NCBI RefSeq assembly: GCF_051020955.1
Contig: NC_135016.1
Span: 16,040,501 to 16,104,500, forward strand
Length of the DNA stretch: 64,000 bases
Reading direction: 5' to 3'
Source: Megalopta genalis
Lineage: Eukaryota; Arthropoda; Insecta; Hymenoptera; Halictidae
A program made the translations under genes and the position numbers. Shown here piece by piece: positions 22,879-35,341 of the stretch (the first letter of the stretch is position 1; each line of letters begins with the position of its first letter). The notes below the pieces were generated by a model. It worked only from the letters and a program-made list of their open reading frames with translations. It did not search any database and was not told the origin of the DNA.

Positions 22879-23249
22879 ATTTATTTTATATGCATAAAAA
22901 ATAATACGAATAAAATAATAAAGTGTGAGCATATACCTATTATGGTATAGTGTTTTCATACGATGTCCCTGTATTTCATATTCAATGACCCTAATCGGGA
23001 ACGCTCTTTTGAAATATCTGTTCCAATTTAAAGACATTGAGTATGAAACACGGATGCCAACTGTTCCATAAATGAAAAATGAAAAAATTGAAGTACACAA
23101 CGTGGAACAGTATGTTCATGCTTAAAACCACCTCTATTCGAATAAATATATTTTTTATAGTTGATTGTTACCTAATTATATTTGCGTACGTGAATTTATA
23201 AAAGAGAAATATTCAAAAACATGAGTAGAATTTGTACATCCACTTTCGT

Positions 23250-23426
23250 ATGTCTTATCTATTTTTTATTGTATTATTTGTGCTACTGTTTCAAATAGGG
23301 GTCACAATTGAGCGTTGTTTCACAACAGGTACTATAACCTTACCACCTAGTGTTTCATCCAATGAAAATAAGTCAGAAAATAAAAGTGTAAGATCTGTAT
23401 ACTTGACTATCTTAAAATGTTCATAA
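23250..23426 (+). CDS. Possible small secreted peptide ORF (uncertain)
   Basis: An ATG at 23250 opens 58 codons to TAA. The first ~20 residues (MSYLFFIVLFVLLFQIGVTI) form an uninterrupted hydrophobic stretch like a signal peptide. The rest is polar, contains two cysteines, and has NKS sequons. AATAAA-like words follow at about 23466-23485. I do not recognise a family. In an AT-rich genome, hydrophobic ORFs of this size arise by chance, and no splice or promoter context supports it. Listed only because it is the most gene-like short ORF in the non-coding region. Confidence 0.15.
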   Translation: MSYLFFIVLFVLLFQIGVTIERCFTTGTITLPPSVSSNENKSENKSVRSVYLTILKCS

Positions 23427-23429
23427 CAG

Positions 23430-24390
23430 AACGTAGTTTGCAAAACTATATTCAATTTTAACTAAATAATAAATAATAAATAAATCAATTTGTTATTAAA
23501 ATTAAGACTAAAAATGTACCATTGAAGTACTTGCACTATTTCAAACACGAGTCCCTTGGAAGCTATTTGTTTTTTTAATTAGATTTTTACAGGGTGCGTT
23601 TAGTATTATAAGATCTTCGAACTGCAAAAAAGGTTTTTATGAAATAATCTAAATTTATCCTAATTTTGTATCTTTAACTTTTTTCATCTTTGATACGAGT
23701 TTTAAAAAAGGTACTAAAAGATACCCCCATGAAATTTTATACATTGATTGGTGGCATATTAAACTTTAAATTCGTGTTGCTTTAATTAATTCATATTTGT
23801 CCAAAATGGAGAAATGTGTCCAATTTTATTCTTATGAATTATGTATTTAGAATTACAATTGTTTAAAAATTTACAATCTTTGAATCATGCATTAAAAAAG
23901 GTTCCCAAAGGTATCTTTTTATGATTTTGTATCATATTAATTTAGGACACGTTATATTTGATATTACAGTGGACCTTCAGTGCATAAATATGCAGAAATG
24001 TTAAATATAGTAGAGATTTATTTTGACGTTTAGACGCTCAATATACATCATTTTCAATTGTTTATACGATATCCGCCAAAGTCCCGATTCCTCGACGCTT
24101 TCAATCGTAAGAAAGCAGTTAAAGTTCATTTCCCACTGTACTTGTACACATTCTACTTATTACACTTATAGTATCCTGTAATAGTAGTTTTGTTACTTTA
24201 CCATAATTTTTTCGTTAAAATGGAAGAATACTTTTTATTTAATAAAAAGACATCTCGAATTTTTTTAAGCGAAATGGCATTTTTGTATTTAACAATAAAT
24301 TCACCTTCGCATTTTATTTAAAAAAAAGTATTACGATACATCACTCGAAAATTAAGAGTTTGATAGTTTTAACTTTTTTTCCCGAACGCT
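23430..24390. other. AT-rich non-coding DNA
   Basis: Near-repeats of TTAAAAAAGGT(A/T)C with AAAGRTAYC follow-ups occur at about 23702 and 23893 and may be two decayed copies of one short repeat. No gene was recognised. Confidence 0.3.
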
Positions 24391-25008
24391 GGTATACTAG
24401 AAACAATGTGGCGACCTACCTAACGCGTTTGATTCGGTTCAGAAAATGTTTCCGAGGTCCGAAATCTTCAACAGCTTCTCAATAGACAGGCTCTTTAGGT
24501 TATTTAACACTGAGAAAAAGGAGCTCGAGCTGAGAGAGGTTAACCTCTTTGAAACGCGTGCCAATTTAGTAGCAATTGTCGCCCGAGCAGAAGTGTCTCT
24601 AGTGTCTTTGTTTTTCCTTTTCTTCTTGTACCGTGGGTTCCAGAGGAGGACCGGAGGAACTGTAACCTGCGGACTAACGGGACCAAGACAGCCGGAGGTT
24701 TGGGTTAAAGCTGGAACCAAGACTACTCTCCACTGCCGAGGCGCATTCGACCGGGCCGTTGGGACGACCAAGTCGAAATGAGATAGGGCGAGAGAATCGG
24801 GACGGAGGGGAAAGATTGCCGGAGGAGCAAGCTGAAGACGGGTATCAAGATTGCACGGTCTATAAGGGAATATTAGATCGCTGCGGATGAAATGTCGGAT
24901 TTTTACCGCGACGAATTGCGTTGCTTTTTACGACGACGCCACGGGAATTACTAGAACTATTCTTTCTTCCTTTCTTCCCTTCTTTCACTCTTTCTTCCTC
25001 TCTGTCTG

Positions 25009-25074
<66 letters not shown>

Positions 25075-27175
25075 TCCTCCTCTTTCATACAGTCGAGCAC
25101 TCGTGGCGAGAACACATTTCCGCCATGAGGTGTCGTCTAACCGGAGTACGCTCAAAACTTTCTACTTCGAATGTAACAAGAAATGTCCAAGCATTTAATG
25201 GAAACCGAATTTGTTTCTGTCTACAGCACCAGCGCGTTTTTACGTTGGGCAATCGAGGTTATGTCCGGATAGCACGGGTCCTCTAACTGTCGGTTCAGTT
25301 CGAATTCTCGTTCACAGATGCCGAAAGTGACGCCGGCAATATTTTAACCAGAGACGGGACTGCCTCCTTGAGCTTTCACGCTTTCCAAGCTAACGCGATT
25401 TTCAACGAGCGAAGTCGCTTAATCCGTTTCATCGAAGTTACTTTACCCGCGTTCTCGAATAAGATACAGGCGAATTTTTCACGGCCATTTCTGCGGTGGA
25501 CAATTTACACGAATTCGTCGAGTAGCCGGCCACTCCGTATTGAACAGCGCGGATGTGTATGTTATTCGATTGAGTTAGCGGTAGAGTGGTTTAAAGTTAT
25601 ACGAAATCCGTACGGTTAAATTTACATCGCACAGTCTTCACGCAGCACAGCGTTTCGAGCTCGGACACACAATGATAGAGGTTGGATTCATTGAAACGAA
25701 AAGGGATAGACGCGCATCGATAGGCTGCCGCGACTGGGAAAGCAAACGCGCAAGGAAAAAAATTTTATTTCCAGTAATTGTCGTCGTGCTTTTATAATTA
25801 CAGCACCACTATATATCTGAGATTCTTCTGATTAAAATGAGTCCACACACGACGGCAATCGAACGTCGTTTATCAAAAAGCTTATTATTATAAATTGCTT
25901 ATTAATTAATTCGAGGAGGGCGTAATTTAATCCGATATACATGGTGTTTGAGCTCATTTTAATCAGAAAAATCCCAGCTATTCATCGATGTTACGATAAC
26001 AAACGCAAGGCAAACTAAAAATGACAATTTGCCAAACCACGATCGTCGTTGCTCTTACATTGTCGTGCCGTACTCGAGTCATTTTTTGCTAGGACAAAAT
26101 GTTCCGCACGCGAGAATTTCCACGCTGGTTCCCGACACGATGTAAATTTAACCGTGCGCCACTGTATAGTCTGGATCGCGCGCGGCAGGGGTCCATCGCA
26201 GCGAATGAGCCACATTAGTATCTGTCTCCGCGAGCGAACGTACCTTTCTACGTTTCACGAGCGAAAGACAGAAAGGGATCTCCCGTAGACCGGAGCTGCC
26301 TGATTTCAAAAGAACGCCGTTTCGTAGTTTCTTTGTGACAGAGGATGACGAGCGTGAGGAGGAATAAGATAATGGAAGTCGAATACTTTCGTTGGGGGAT
26401 ATTCCCGAGCCATCGCGAAGAAAACGGGAAAGCGAGATGGAAAGAGGCTTCTATGACATCTGACGGAGGGAAAATTCGCAATATCTACGTACCACGTATA
26501 ATCCATATCACGAATGTAATAGATTTAGGGCAAGGAAGTCCGCGTGCTCCGATCGATCAAGACTCGTGAGCGAACGTGAAATAAACGTAACCGTATTTCT
26601 CGTGACGAATTGTTATGCGCATCCTGCAAGAGGAACGACGCGTAGTAAATCCGAAGCAATTAGCGGTAGCAATTAATCGGTGCTCTTAATTGAAGGAACG
26701 CTCAGGCTCGGCAATTCTGCGAAACGGGAAAAAAGAATCTCGCGTAGAACCTGCGATCCCCGGCGAACCGTGAAAACGACCGAATCAGCGGAGAAGCTTA
26801 ATAAGCGAGCTCCGCGCGCACAAAAGGTCCGACATTTCGTATGCACCGATCAAACAATATTCAGGGATTTCTCGCGATCCAGCGTCAGGCTGTATCTCTT
26901 TCATTTTTTTCACCAGTCACTGTTCCAGTACCCTCGATCCCTCCAACGCTTGTTCCCGGATCCGTCTTTCTTCCGGTAAACAGGAAACATTCGCTCGCCT
27001 CGCTCGCCGGAGACGGAATACTTCACAGTTCACCCCTTGCACTACGATTTCTTTCACGTTCGTTACCACTTATGCAGCTTTTAACAGTTTCACTGTCATG
27101 CAAACCATCCCGGAAATTGCATAAAACGAAAGCATTTTATTTAATCAGATTAAAATGCTTTGTACTCGCGCGCGC
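24391..27175. other. GC-richer island without recognisable gene
   Basis: The composition changes clearly from the AT-rich surroundings, and CG dinucleotides are common. Overlapping open frames exist on both strands at about 24440-24780 and several more up to 27200, but none resembles a known protein. The antisense frames are equally open, which is typical of composition rather than coding. It could be a promoter/5' UTR region of an unseen gene, a conserved regulatory block in a Shaw intron, or untranslated sequence. Confidence 0.4.
25003..25075. repeat. CT microsatellite
   Basis: A nearly pure (CT)n run with one TTTC interruption, preceded by about 45 bases of CTTT/CTTC-rich sequence. Confidence 0.9.
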
Positions 27176-27300
27176 GGGGATAACTAACTTTACATTTATC
27201 GAATAAGGCGTATTCAATTTTTCGTTTTTAAATAGACAAAATAAGAGAATACAAAAATGTAATATGTTATATTCGATAAATGTAAAGTTAATTATCCCCG
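27176..27300. repeat. Short TIR element, about 125 bp
   Basis: GGGGATAACTAACTTTACAT followed by TTATCGAATA at the left is mirrored by TATTCGATAAATGTAAAG and TTAATTATCCCC at the right: about 29 paired bases around a 65-base AT-rich loop. Confidence 0.6.
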
Positions 27301-27340
27301 GAAATAAATTTTTAAACCTGAACGTATAATTGCGTCACTT

Positions 27341-27500
27341 ATACTTCGTTCAACGAGAACTGACATAAAATATAAACAGCTGCACGCGAGCGATGCAATT
27401 TTCGGGCCTTTTTACACGAGGTTACCCTGCGTGCAAGGGCCCTCGATGAGGATCTCCTAAATTTCGTCCCTGTGCATTGTTGTCCAACAGTCGATCGCTT
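27341..27500 (+). repeat. Dispersed repeat, family T (copy T1)
   Basis: It matches 35932-36105 in the same orientation: TTCAACGAGAACTG, AAAATATAAACAGCTGCACG, CGAGCGAT, GTGCAAGGGCCCTCGATGAG and TCGTCCCTG. No terminal inverted repeats were seen, so its class is unknown. Confidence 0.65.
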
Positions 27501-28229
27501 GAACACGTTCTGTTTACATTTTGTGCCAGTCTTGTTGAACGTTGTATACATATGTGTCTGACATAGCAGTCAAAGTGTTTGCTAAGTTCCTTGATAAAAT
27601 TTTTATTCCTTACGTGACTAAATTCACTTTCATTCATAAACTATCATAATAGAAGAATCAAATTTTGTTTCGATTCAGAAGGAACAAATAACATCCACAT
27701 TCGATGGCTTATGTATGAAATCTTCGTCACTGGTTTAACTCATTGTTATAGTGCAAGGAGTTGAATATATCCGCCCCTATAGATCGATAGTGTATACAAA
27801 AGAATACATGCAGCTTCTTCTCTCGCTCGGCAGAACTCTCGTCCTCCAGCAACGCGCGACGGTAAACGGTGAGTGCCCGTGCAACTTACGCTCGATGTAA
27901 AATATTTTGGCTGGTGCGATTGATGCCGCAGATTTTCTCGGCTGCGTGCCCATTTGTTTAGCAACCTATCGGACGACAAGTTTTATCGCACACGATATCG
28001 TTAACTTGGATTTTAAAAATCTGTTACGCAGGATGTTTCGCTTGAAACAAATCACCTACATATCTTCTCCAATTGTGATGTTACAAAAAATTATCGTATA
28101 TGGAATGACGAATACGATGCAAATAGCAGTTTCTTCTTTTCGAGATCATTTTTTCCGGAGTTTTTAAAGGTCATCGATGTTGATTAAGTGCACATTTCTG
28201 ACGTTAAAATACATTTTGACGTGCATGAT

Positions 28230-28473
28230 GAATTTTCCATGAAATGACATTCGACTCCGAGACTCAAAACATGACCTTTGGCTTCAATGTAGTTTAACGT
28301 CAGCTATACGATGCAATAAAAAAAATGCATTTATATGCAAATCAAGATCGAGGATCTTAAAAACTCCGTTAAAAATGATTCTCAAAGATAGTCGAAGATA
28401 CAATATTTTTTGTGGCATCCCTGTTGGAGAAGATATTTAAGTCTGCTGTTTTAAGCGAAACACCTTGCATACC
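28230..28473 (+). repeat. Family V single arm (copy V2)
   Basis: It shares with V3 (29873-30070) ACATGACCT, GCTATACGATGCAATAAAAA, GCATTTATATGCAAATCAA, AACTCCGTTAAAAATGATTC and ATCCCTGTTGGAG. It ends in TTTTAAGCGAAACACCTTGC, a typical transposon terminus. Confidence 0.65.
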
Positions 28474-28975
28474 AGCAGTCATGAACAAACGATGAATTTT
28501 AACATCAGTTATATATGTATTGCGTAACTGTTACTTATTTATCTTGTTTGTTTCGTTTTGAGATCTACAGATGCCGTTTTTACTATATGGTGAAGACTCG
28601 AAATCTCTTATGGCATAGTCCTGAGTGGTCGAGTCACTTCGTGGAGTAACTTCTCCCTGTTATGGGAGAATTTTAATTACGTTTGCCAATCTTGCAAATT
28701 TAAGTGAGCATCACTACAACCCGTGAAATAACAAGTTTAATTATATAGTTTGTCGTTGTCGGAACAAATGTGCAACGCTTACTTCTTACCTTCAAGTGGT
28801 GACCACTGTTGTAATATCACTAGTGGCAACGTAACGTCAAATGGACTCTCAATCAATAATGATGATTCGACATCAAACTAATTCCGTATCAATAGTAGTG
28901 ACTTGATATCAAACTTGATGTCAAATCATCATTAACACTTTACTGGCCGCTGGTACAACATATGTATAATGCGCG

Positions 28976-29140
28976 GTGAATTCGGGAAAAGTCACTACGC
29001 AAGGAGTGGGGACAGACGACGCATGCGCGGGAATCCCGCATAGCTCTGCGTCGCGTCGCGCGTCGACATCGTAGTTCAGAATTATAATATCCATATAGTA
29101 GACGCGCCGCGCCGCTATGCAGGACTCCCTGTAGTATCGG
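28976..29140. mobile_element. Palindromic MITE, family I, shortened (copy I2)
   Basis: AAGTCACTACGCAAGGAGTG, GACGACGCATGCGCGGGA, the central GTAGTTCAGAATTATAAT and the mirrored GGACTCCCTG match I1 at 7577. The right outer arm is missing. Confidence 0.55.
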
Positions 29141-29872
29141 TGATAGAAATTACTAGTTATTTTCGATTCGACCGAGAACGAGTGCGAAATCGCAATTTAC
29201 CTCGATTTCTTTAATCTTCCATTAGGTACATACATTTCTATTTAATGTATAAATATATAATTTACATATTATTTATAAATATATAAATAATATTCAACAT
29301 TTAAATTTAAATATTTGTGAAGTTTACCTGACAATTGATTGCTGATTTACAAACTGTAATTTAATTATAATTTTGTGTATTTGTAAAATAGCAGTTTAAT
29401 CCAGGAAAAAGCGTCGGCTCCTATGAAGGTTTTTCATAAAACCATGTGGCCTGTAAATTGTCATTTGATACGGAGACAATTTGACTTCGAGTCACCACTA
29501 TTGATACAGAGCCAATTTAACTTCAAGTCACCGTCATTGATACGGAGTCAATTTTCCGTCAAATCACTACTATTGTAGCGGCATGGAGTCAATTTGACAT
29601 ACATCACCACTTTTATTGATGACCTTCTAAACAACAGCGATTAGAAGTTTTCCGATTATGCTCATCACTTAAAAGGCAAACAAAATTTATATTTATTATG
29701 TGCCTACATTTACTTGACTGATTAAATACTGATGACAAGAGAACTGAATCTTACTGCAACTTCAAAGAACGGAATAGCATTCATACTTAACAAGTTATCT
29801 AGAAATCCTCGTCAAGAATCAGACTCGTTGAAGTGCGGCAAGGGATTAACAAGCTTTCAAATATTGTTTCAC
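29141..29872. other. Non-coding, with short direct repeats
   Basis: Near-repeats of GATACGGAGWCAATTTGACTT and GTCACCAYTATTGATACR occur at about 29468, 29496, 29538 and 29580, a loose 40-50-base periodicity. Related ATGTCAAATCATCATTA-type text lies at 28840-28935. The origin is unknown. Confidence 0.4.
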
Positions 29873-30070
29873 TTAATAATCGAAACATGACCTCTGACTT
29901 CAATCTATTTTAACGTTAGCTACACGATGCAATAAAGAAGATATGCATTTATATGCAGATCAACAGAGAGGATCTCAAAAACTCCGTTAAAAATGATCCT
30001 CAAAGACAGTCGACTTTTTGGAAATATACAATATATATATTTTTTGTGATATCCCTGTTGGAGGAAAAAT
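29873..30070 (+). repeat. Family V single arm (copy V3)
   Basis: About 180 bases align with V2, in the same orientation and 1.6 kb away, including GCTACACGATGCAATAAA and AACTCCGTTAAAAATGATCC. Confidence 0.65.
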
Positions 30071-30852
30071 GTTATTTGATTTTATTGCTTCGGTTGATTC
30101 AGTAATCGATAGTTGAAATTGCCAATTTTTGTTCTTTTGTTCTTGATCTTAGAGTCGCATCCATATCTTTGGTTATTAGCGATTATTCGTTGAGGATATC
30201 GACAAATTTTGTACGATAAATCCTTAACTGTGAATTGTAAATTTTCAACAAGTAGTCGGAGCAGTCATCAGTAAGTGATGCGTAGACCGCGGATTTTATG
30301 AATTCATAATGAAACTGTCTAAGTCAAATACGAAACAGTGGAGTTGTTTAAAGAATTTTAAACTGCTGTTGCATCCCTTTTAGCTCATTAATATCACGGA
30401 CAAAAGTCGTAGACATGTGGATGTATAATGTACATGCCCCCGGTCGAGCTGTAGATACAGACAATTTTTATTTTACATGAAAATCTGCAGTCTAGTAAAG
30501 TGTTAACACGGATTTCTTCAATAAAAACAACCGTATGTATTTTTCAAGTTAAGCACAGCTAAGATCTTTATTTTAGAACTTTAGAAGAAGTTTTTAATAA
30601 GTCGTTTAATACTGATAGCAGTTTTATTCTTAAACTAATAAGTCCTTGTCAGTAGGATAATTCAAAGATTTCCTTTAAACTATTATTTGATAAAATTATT
30701 ATAAGCAATTCAAAACTCCCATTCGTTCACGGTTTCATTAACAATGAAATGACTTATAACTAGACTGTGAATTTTGTGCATTTATAATAGAAATGAATCA
30801 AAGAAATATTAATATAAAAAATTATATCCTACTTTGGAGTAGCAATAATTTT

Positions 30853-31680
30853 CAACTTTTTTTTATTTAATCCCGTAGATTTTGACTAAAAAACTCCGAA
30901 AATGCAGATTTCGAAGTTAGCAATTCATTGGTTTAAACGTTATACGTGTGCGAAGTTGAAGAATTTTAAGCGTTTCTCACAGATAAGGACGCCGCCATAT
31001 TGGTATGCACTCAAACGTTGTCCAATGAGCAAAGACCGCCACATGGCAGCGCGAGCACAGGAGCGGCCATCTTTGGAAGGTAATTCAAATTCCTGATACT
31101 TACATTCAGAAGAAGCGGCAATTGATTGGATTTAAATATCACTGACGGTTATTAATCGTTTGCACGGCTGTACTTGATTCTGAATTTGATTTATAAGAGA
31201 ACATGGATTCTAATTACATTGCTTTACAATGTATTTTACACACTATCGATTTACGATGCACTTTACGTACTGTCGATTATCGCGATAGTTCGTATTCGTG
31301 ATCCCAAACAGTAGCAGCTTCATTTGTATTGGGTTAATTGCAAAATTTATATTGTATTTATATTGTATCAACTAGCTAGAAAATATTAGGAATTCGAATT
31401 ATCTCTCAAAAATGCTCTTACGCGCTCGTCGTGCCACCTAGTGGCTCCGCTTATTAGACGACGGTTATGCACATACCAAAATGTCGGCATCCTTATTTTC
31501 CAGAAACGCTTAAAATCCCTCAACTTTACAAACATATAACTTTTGAACCAATGAATTCCTAACTTTGAAACTTGCATTTTTACAATAGCTTTCGCAACAG
31601 TTTTCTTGTCAACATCTACGGGATTACACAAAACAAAGATGAAAATTTTTGGTCCTTTAAAATAAAGTTTAGCCGAGATA
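30853..31680. mobile_element. Large inverted-repeat element, family R (copy R2)
   Basis: The left arm 30853-31100 and the right arm 31386-31680 are inverted relatives: AATCCCGTAGATTTTGAC and its inverse near 31610; TTAGCAATTCATTGG and CCAATGAATTCCTAA; GCGTTTCTCACAG and its inverse. Both arms carry ORFs (about 64 and 117 codons) that read as related peptides, which reflects the inverted repeat rather than a protein. The family partner is at 49948. Confidence 0.65.
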
Positions 31681-31739
31681 AGATATGATATAAAGAAAGA
31701 TCGGAAGTATATTGAACAACACTGATACATTATTTCCAA

Positions 31740-33123
31740 GCTTTAAGAACTATTAAAAGAATAAATACAGTTTTGTTTAACTCCTATTTCCTACAATCAA
31801 TGTAGGAATTTTTTATTTTGCATAAAGAGTCGCAATTTATTTATAGTCATATCTTTTCATTACAAAATATTGTGCTATGTTTTGAGCAAAGTATGGCGAC
31901 AATTTTTGACCACCTTTAAAACAATACATATTTAATATAACTATATTTTATTAAAATATCGTTACATTATTACTTCAGTATAACAGATAGTTTATATAAA
32001 TTTGCTAGGGCTCCTGATGAGTATTAATCGTTTACTGCAATATGGTAACGCACTTATATAAGAAATACTTTTTATATAATATCTATATCTATATCTATAT
32101 ATAATATCTATATTACAATATTTGTACAGAATTTATATTTCTCCAGATGCGATAATTTTGCTCATTATTTTACTCATTGAAAGAAGAATAGACTTCGTCG
32201 CTAGAAATAATTTTTTAAATAAGCATGTAGAGACGAGTTTTGAAATAATCTACGAATAATAATAAATAACAGTGCGTATTTTTTATGAATATAATTATAC
32301 ACATCATTGGTATAATTTATGTTTGACTTGCTCCGTTTCGTAAGACTCTAATACATACATAGTACAGTAATTTCTCCAGGATTCGCCGAACTTCAGTACT
32401 CTCAGATTTGCGCTGCCTTTGATATTTTTCTAATGCTTTTTTTGTTACAATTACAATTTGTGTAATGAAATAAAATACGTTATTTGCTACGTATATGGTT
32501 TAAAGCATGTCGTGTTTGGTATCATTTTAACTGGAAAAATCTGACCAATATATTAAAAAAATGTTCATAGATAAAAAATTAGAAAGAAAAAAGTTAAGGC
32601 ATCGTTTTTATTTTAATATTATCGTGTCTTTGTGACTAACTTTGCATTAATGTGCTTTTAAATTTGCCTACTGTTCTGATTTTCATTCTATCTCTCTCTC
32701 TTTCTCTCACGAGATGTCGGTAACTATAAAGGCGAGCCACGAGGCACGAAGAATCATGCCTTAGCAGGACTTAGTAGTCTCATAAGAATACTATAAAAAT
32801 ATTATAACATTTTAAATATTATTATATTTATATTAATATTTATACGTATTATATACAAAATATTCGCATCTTTCGATTGTGACTAAAAACATTTCTGGGA
32901 GAAGTTACTGTATTTCCATGTTTATGAAGTATTATAGAATCTCGAACTGAACAATCATTAAAATATACAATACACTAACTGTATTCCCTATTTTGTTTTT
33001 ATTGGTTGCAAAAATGAACGCTTTTCTATTTTCAACCAGATTCACAAGTTTATTGAAAAATAGTTGTGAGATCTTAAATCATTAAAGTGGTAAATATTAT
33101 TATCAATGACTTTACTCTGCGTA
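31740..33123. other. AT-rich non-coding DNA with decayed family B remnant
   Basis: A TATCTA-type simple repeat lies at about 32078-32112. At 32714-32755 and 32895-32912, GTAACTATAAAGGCGAGCCA and GGGAGAAGTTACTGTA look like a badly decayed B element. No gene. Confidence 0.35.
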
Positions 33124-33292
33124 AACTTTGTTGCGACAATATGTATAGTCCTCACGCGACAAGAAGACACCTTTGTGTTTACATTCCCCCACTTACTAGT
33201 TGGCCCATTGTCGCAGCTAGTAAGAGGGGGAATGTAAACGCAAAGGTGCCTTCTTGTCGCATGAGGACTATACATATTGTTGCAACAAAGCT
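33124..33292. mobile_element. Palindromic hairpin MITE, family A (copy A2)
   Basis: The core palindrome TATAGTCCTCACGCGACAAG (from 33144) to its inverse (to 33272) encloses only a short loop. Complementarity also continues about 20 bases outside the core (TTTGTTGCGACAATATG and CATATTGTTGCAACAAA). This is the longest near-perfect hairpin of the family here. Confidence 0.75.
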
Positions 33293-33683
33293 TAGACTAT
33301 AAATTGAGCTAACAAATTCGTTGAGTTAAATCGATAGTTTCGATAATTGCCAATTGATTTCAAACGTGTGTCCGTTGAAAGCTGTAACGACATAAACAGA
33401 TGGTAATTAGATGGATCCATGTAAAAAGTATCATTTATTACAACACCGTAAACAACATGAGCTATTCACGCGTTTTCAATCGTGATTTCTCCAGGACTAA
33501 ATGCAATTTCTATATAGTATATTGTGTATCATGTACATATCATGGAGGAAGTGACCAATATCGTATCACTGGAGAAATGTTGGGATCTCGATGGAATCTG
33601 TAGAGTTTCTTAAACGTAGTTTCAAATAGTTGGCACTGTTAGTTGCATATTATTCAAATTCTTAACCCTTTGCAGTAAATTTT

Positions 33684-33990
33684 TTGATCCGTAATTTTCA
33701 TAGCCTAATCAAAACTCTTAAGACTTATAAAATGTGGAAACTAATTTTTAAAATTTTCGATAAAAGGTTTGATGTGTTTTTGCTTTGATCTTGAGAAAAG
33801 AAACTTAAAAACACGTTGCAAATAAAGATTAAAGAATACATTAATGATGCTTTCCAAAACAAAAGAATAAAATATTGTATTTATGAAACACGTCTAAATC
33901 ACAGAAAAACAATAATCTAATCGCGGCTTCTTAGATATATTTATTTATTTTAAGTAACTCAATAATTGAAACAAATTTACGTCTTTCTTC
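33684..33990 (+). repeat. Dispersed repeat, family U (copy U1)
   Basis: It aligns in the same orientation with 61619-61930: TTTGATCYGTAATTTT, GTTTGATGTGTT, CTTGATCTT, CAATAATTGAAACAAATTTA and others. About 20 bases upstream is TTAACCCTTTGCAG, reminiscent of a TTAA-type transposon end. Confidence 0.6.
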
Positions 33991-34009
33991 TACGTATCTT
34001 TATGCAAAA

Positions 34010-34993
34010 TAAAAATCGTCTATGTCGACTACGATGAGCAGTGTTTACGTAAACATTATGGTAATTGTTCAAATACACTACACTCGTTTTAAACATAAAT
34101 GAAAGTATCTTTAATTATAATATATATGGAAAAATAGGGACTATTAAAGAAAAACGCTCTGATAAATATCTCGCGCTTCTTTTCTCAGTATGAGCATGGA
34201 ATACACATATAACCTCACTCTCTACATATTCCGTACGCACTCTTACATACTACCAACCTCATATCCACGCATTCATTACCAACCTATTCACATTCTCATT
34301 CCACTTCGCGCTTGTACAATGAAATCAACTCTGGCAAACATGTATTTTTCTCTTGATAGTGTTAATATGCCGAGAATAACTTGACCATATACCTTATTAT
34401 ACCTTCTGATGTTCTCAATGTTTTGTGTTTCACTTGCTCATTTCTGTTATAAATGCCTACAATCCATTGTCTATTTACGATAGGACGAAGTAAATGTAAA
34501 TACAGCATCATAGACTATACTTGGAACGGTACGAAATGTACTGTTCGAATAATAGAAAATTATAAGAGTTCAAATAATGAGTTGAAATAATGAGTGTTCC
34601 AATAGTTAGGGTTACACTGTATAAGTTTAAATGCTATTGTTTCACGCCATAACGAAATACATACTTGATATTTCGAAAAAAGTATCCCGCTCAAGGCCAT
34701 TGAAAAGCATTTAGAAGCTCCGAGTTAATGGGGCCGTGTAATTAAAAGCTAAATGAGGCTTATAAGTTAACCTATTATTTAACCTTACGTTAACGCAACA
34801 TTTCTCTCGAATTGTGTTTCGGTGAATTTATATTATTGAATTTCATTTTTCGCACAGATACAAAATCTGATTTTAAAGATTTACTTATTATTTTTTTTAT
34901 AGTATTTAGATTAATTTCCATAGATAATTCTAGCATCATAATGCAATGTGTTTGGTTCTGTAAAATAACATACAGGTTATTTTATTTAACATG
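34010..34993. other. AT-rich non-coding DNA
   Basis: No coding signal or repeat structure was recognised. Confidence 0.35.
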
Positions 34994-35001
34994 CTTTACG
35001 T

Positions 35002-35333
35002 CAGATCTGTTCAACAGGCCTTGCGGCGGGCAAGGGCAAAGTCACGGGCTAAAGGCAAAGCTACGAGCAAACGCTTTAGCGAAGTAGGATCATGTGATTG
35101 ATGCCTGCGTCACTAGGGCCTATGCCATTTGTCCGATGCTCATTCTATTTCACTCAATCTCGACATAACTTACAGTCGATCAGCCAGTAACGTGTCGTTA
35201 CTGCTGGGGAGTTCCACAGCAAGCTAAGGAAGGGTCACCGTTACCCTCGGAAGTGGGGGCTAGAGCCCGCTGATTGGTGTTTACCCTGGACTCAGAATCG
35301 CTGCCCGTAGCGGCAAGCTGTTGAACATCTCCG
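35002..35333. mobile_element. hAT-like MITE, family G (copy G1)
   Basis: It starts CAGATCTGTTCAACAGGCC and ends with the inverse (CTGTTGAACATCT). Flanking octamers CTTTACGT (34994-35001) and TTTTAAGT (35334-35341) match at six positions, in line with a decayed 8-bp duplication. It shares GCTCATTCTATTTCACTCA and AACGTGTCGTTACTG with G2 and G3. Confidence 0.65.
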
Positions 35334-35341
35334 TTTTAAGT

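Noticed and set aside
24921..25286. 121-codon frame across the CT tract
   Set aside because: The long open stretch comes from the (CT)n repeat; the remainder has no similarity.
31386..31739. 117-codon minus-strand frame similar to the frame at 30902-31096
   Set aside because: Similarity between the two predicted peptides comes from the inverted repeat of element R2, not from related proteins.
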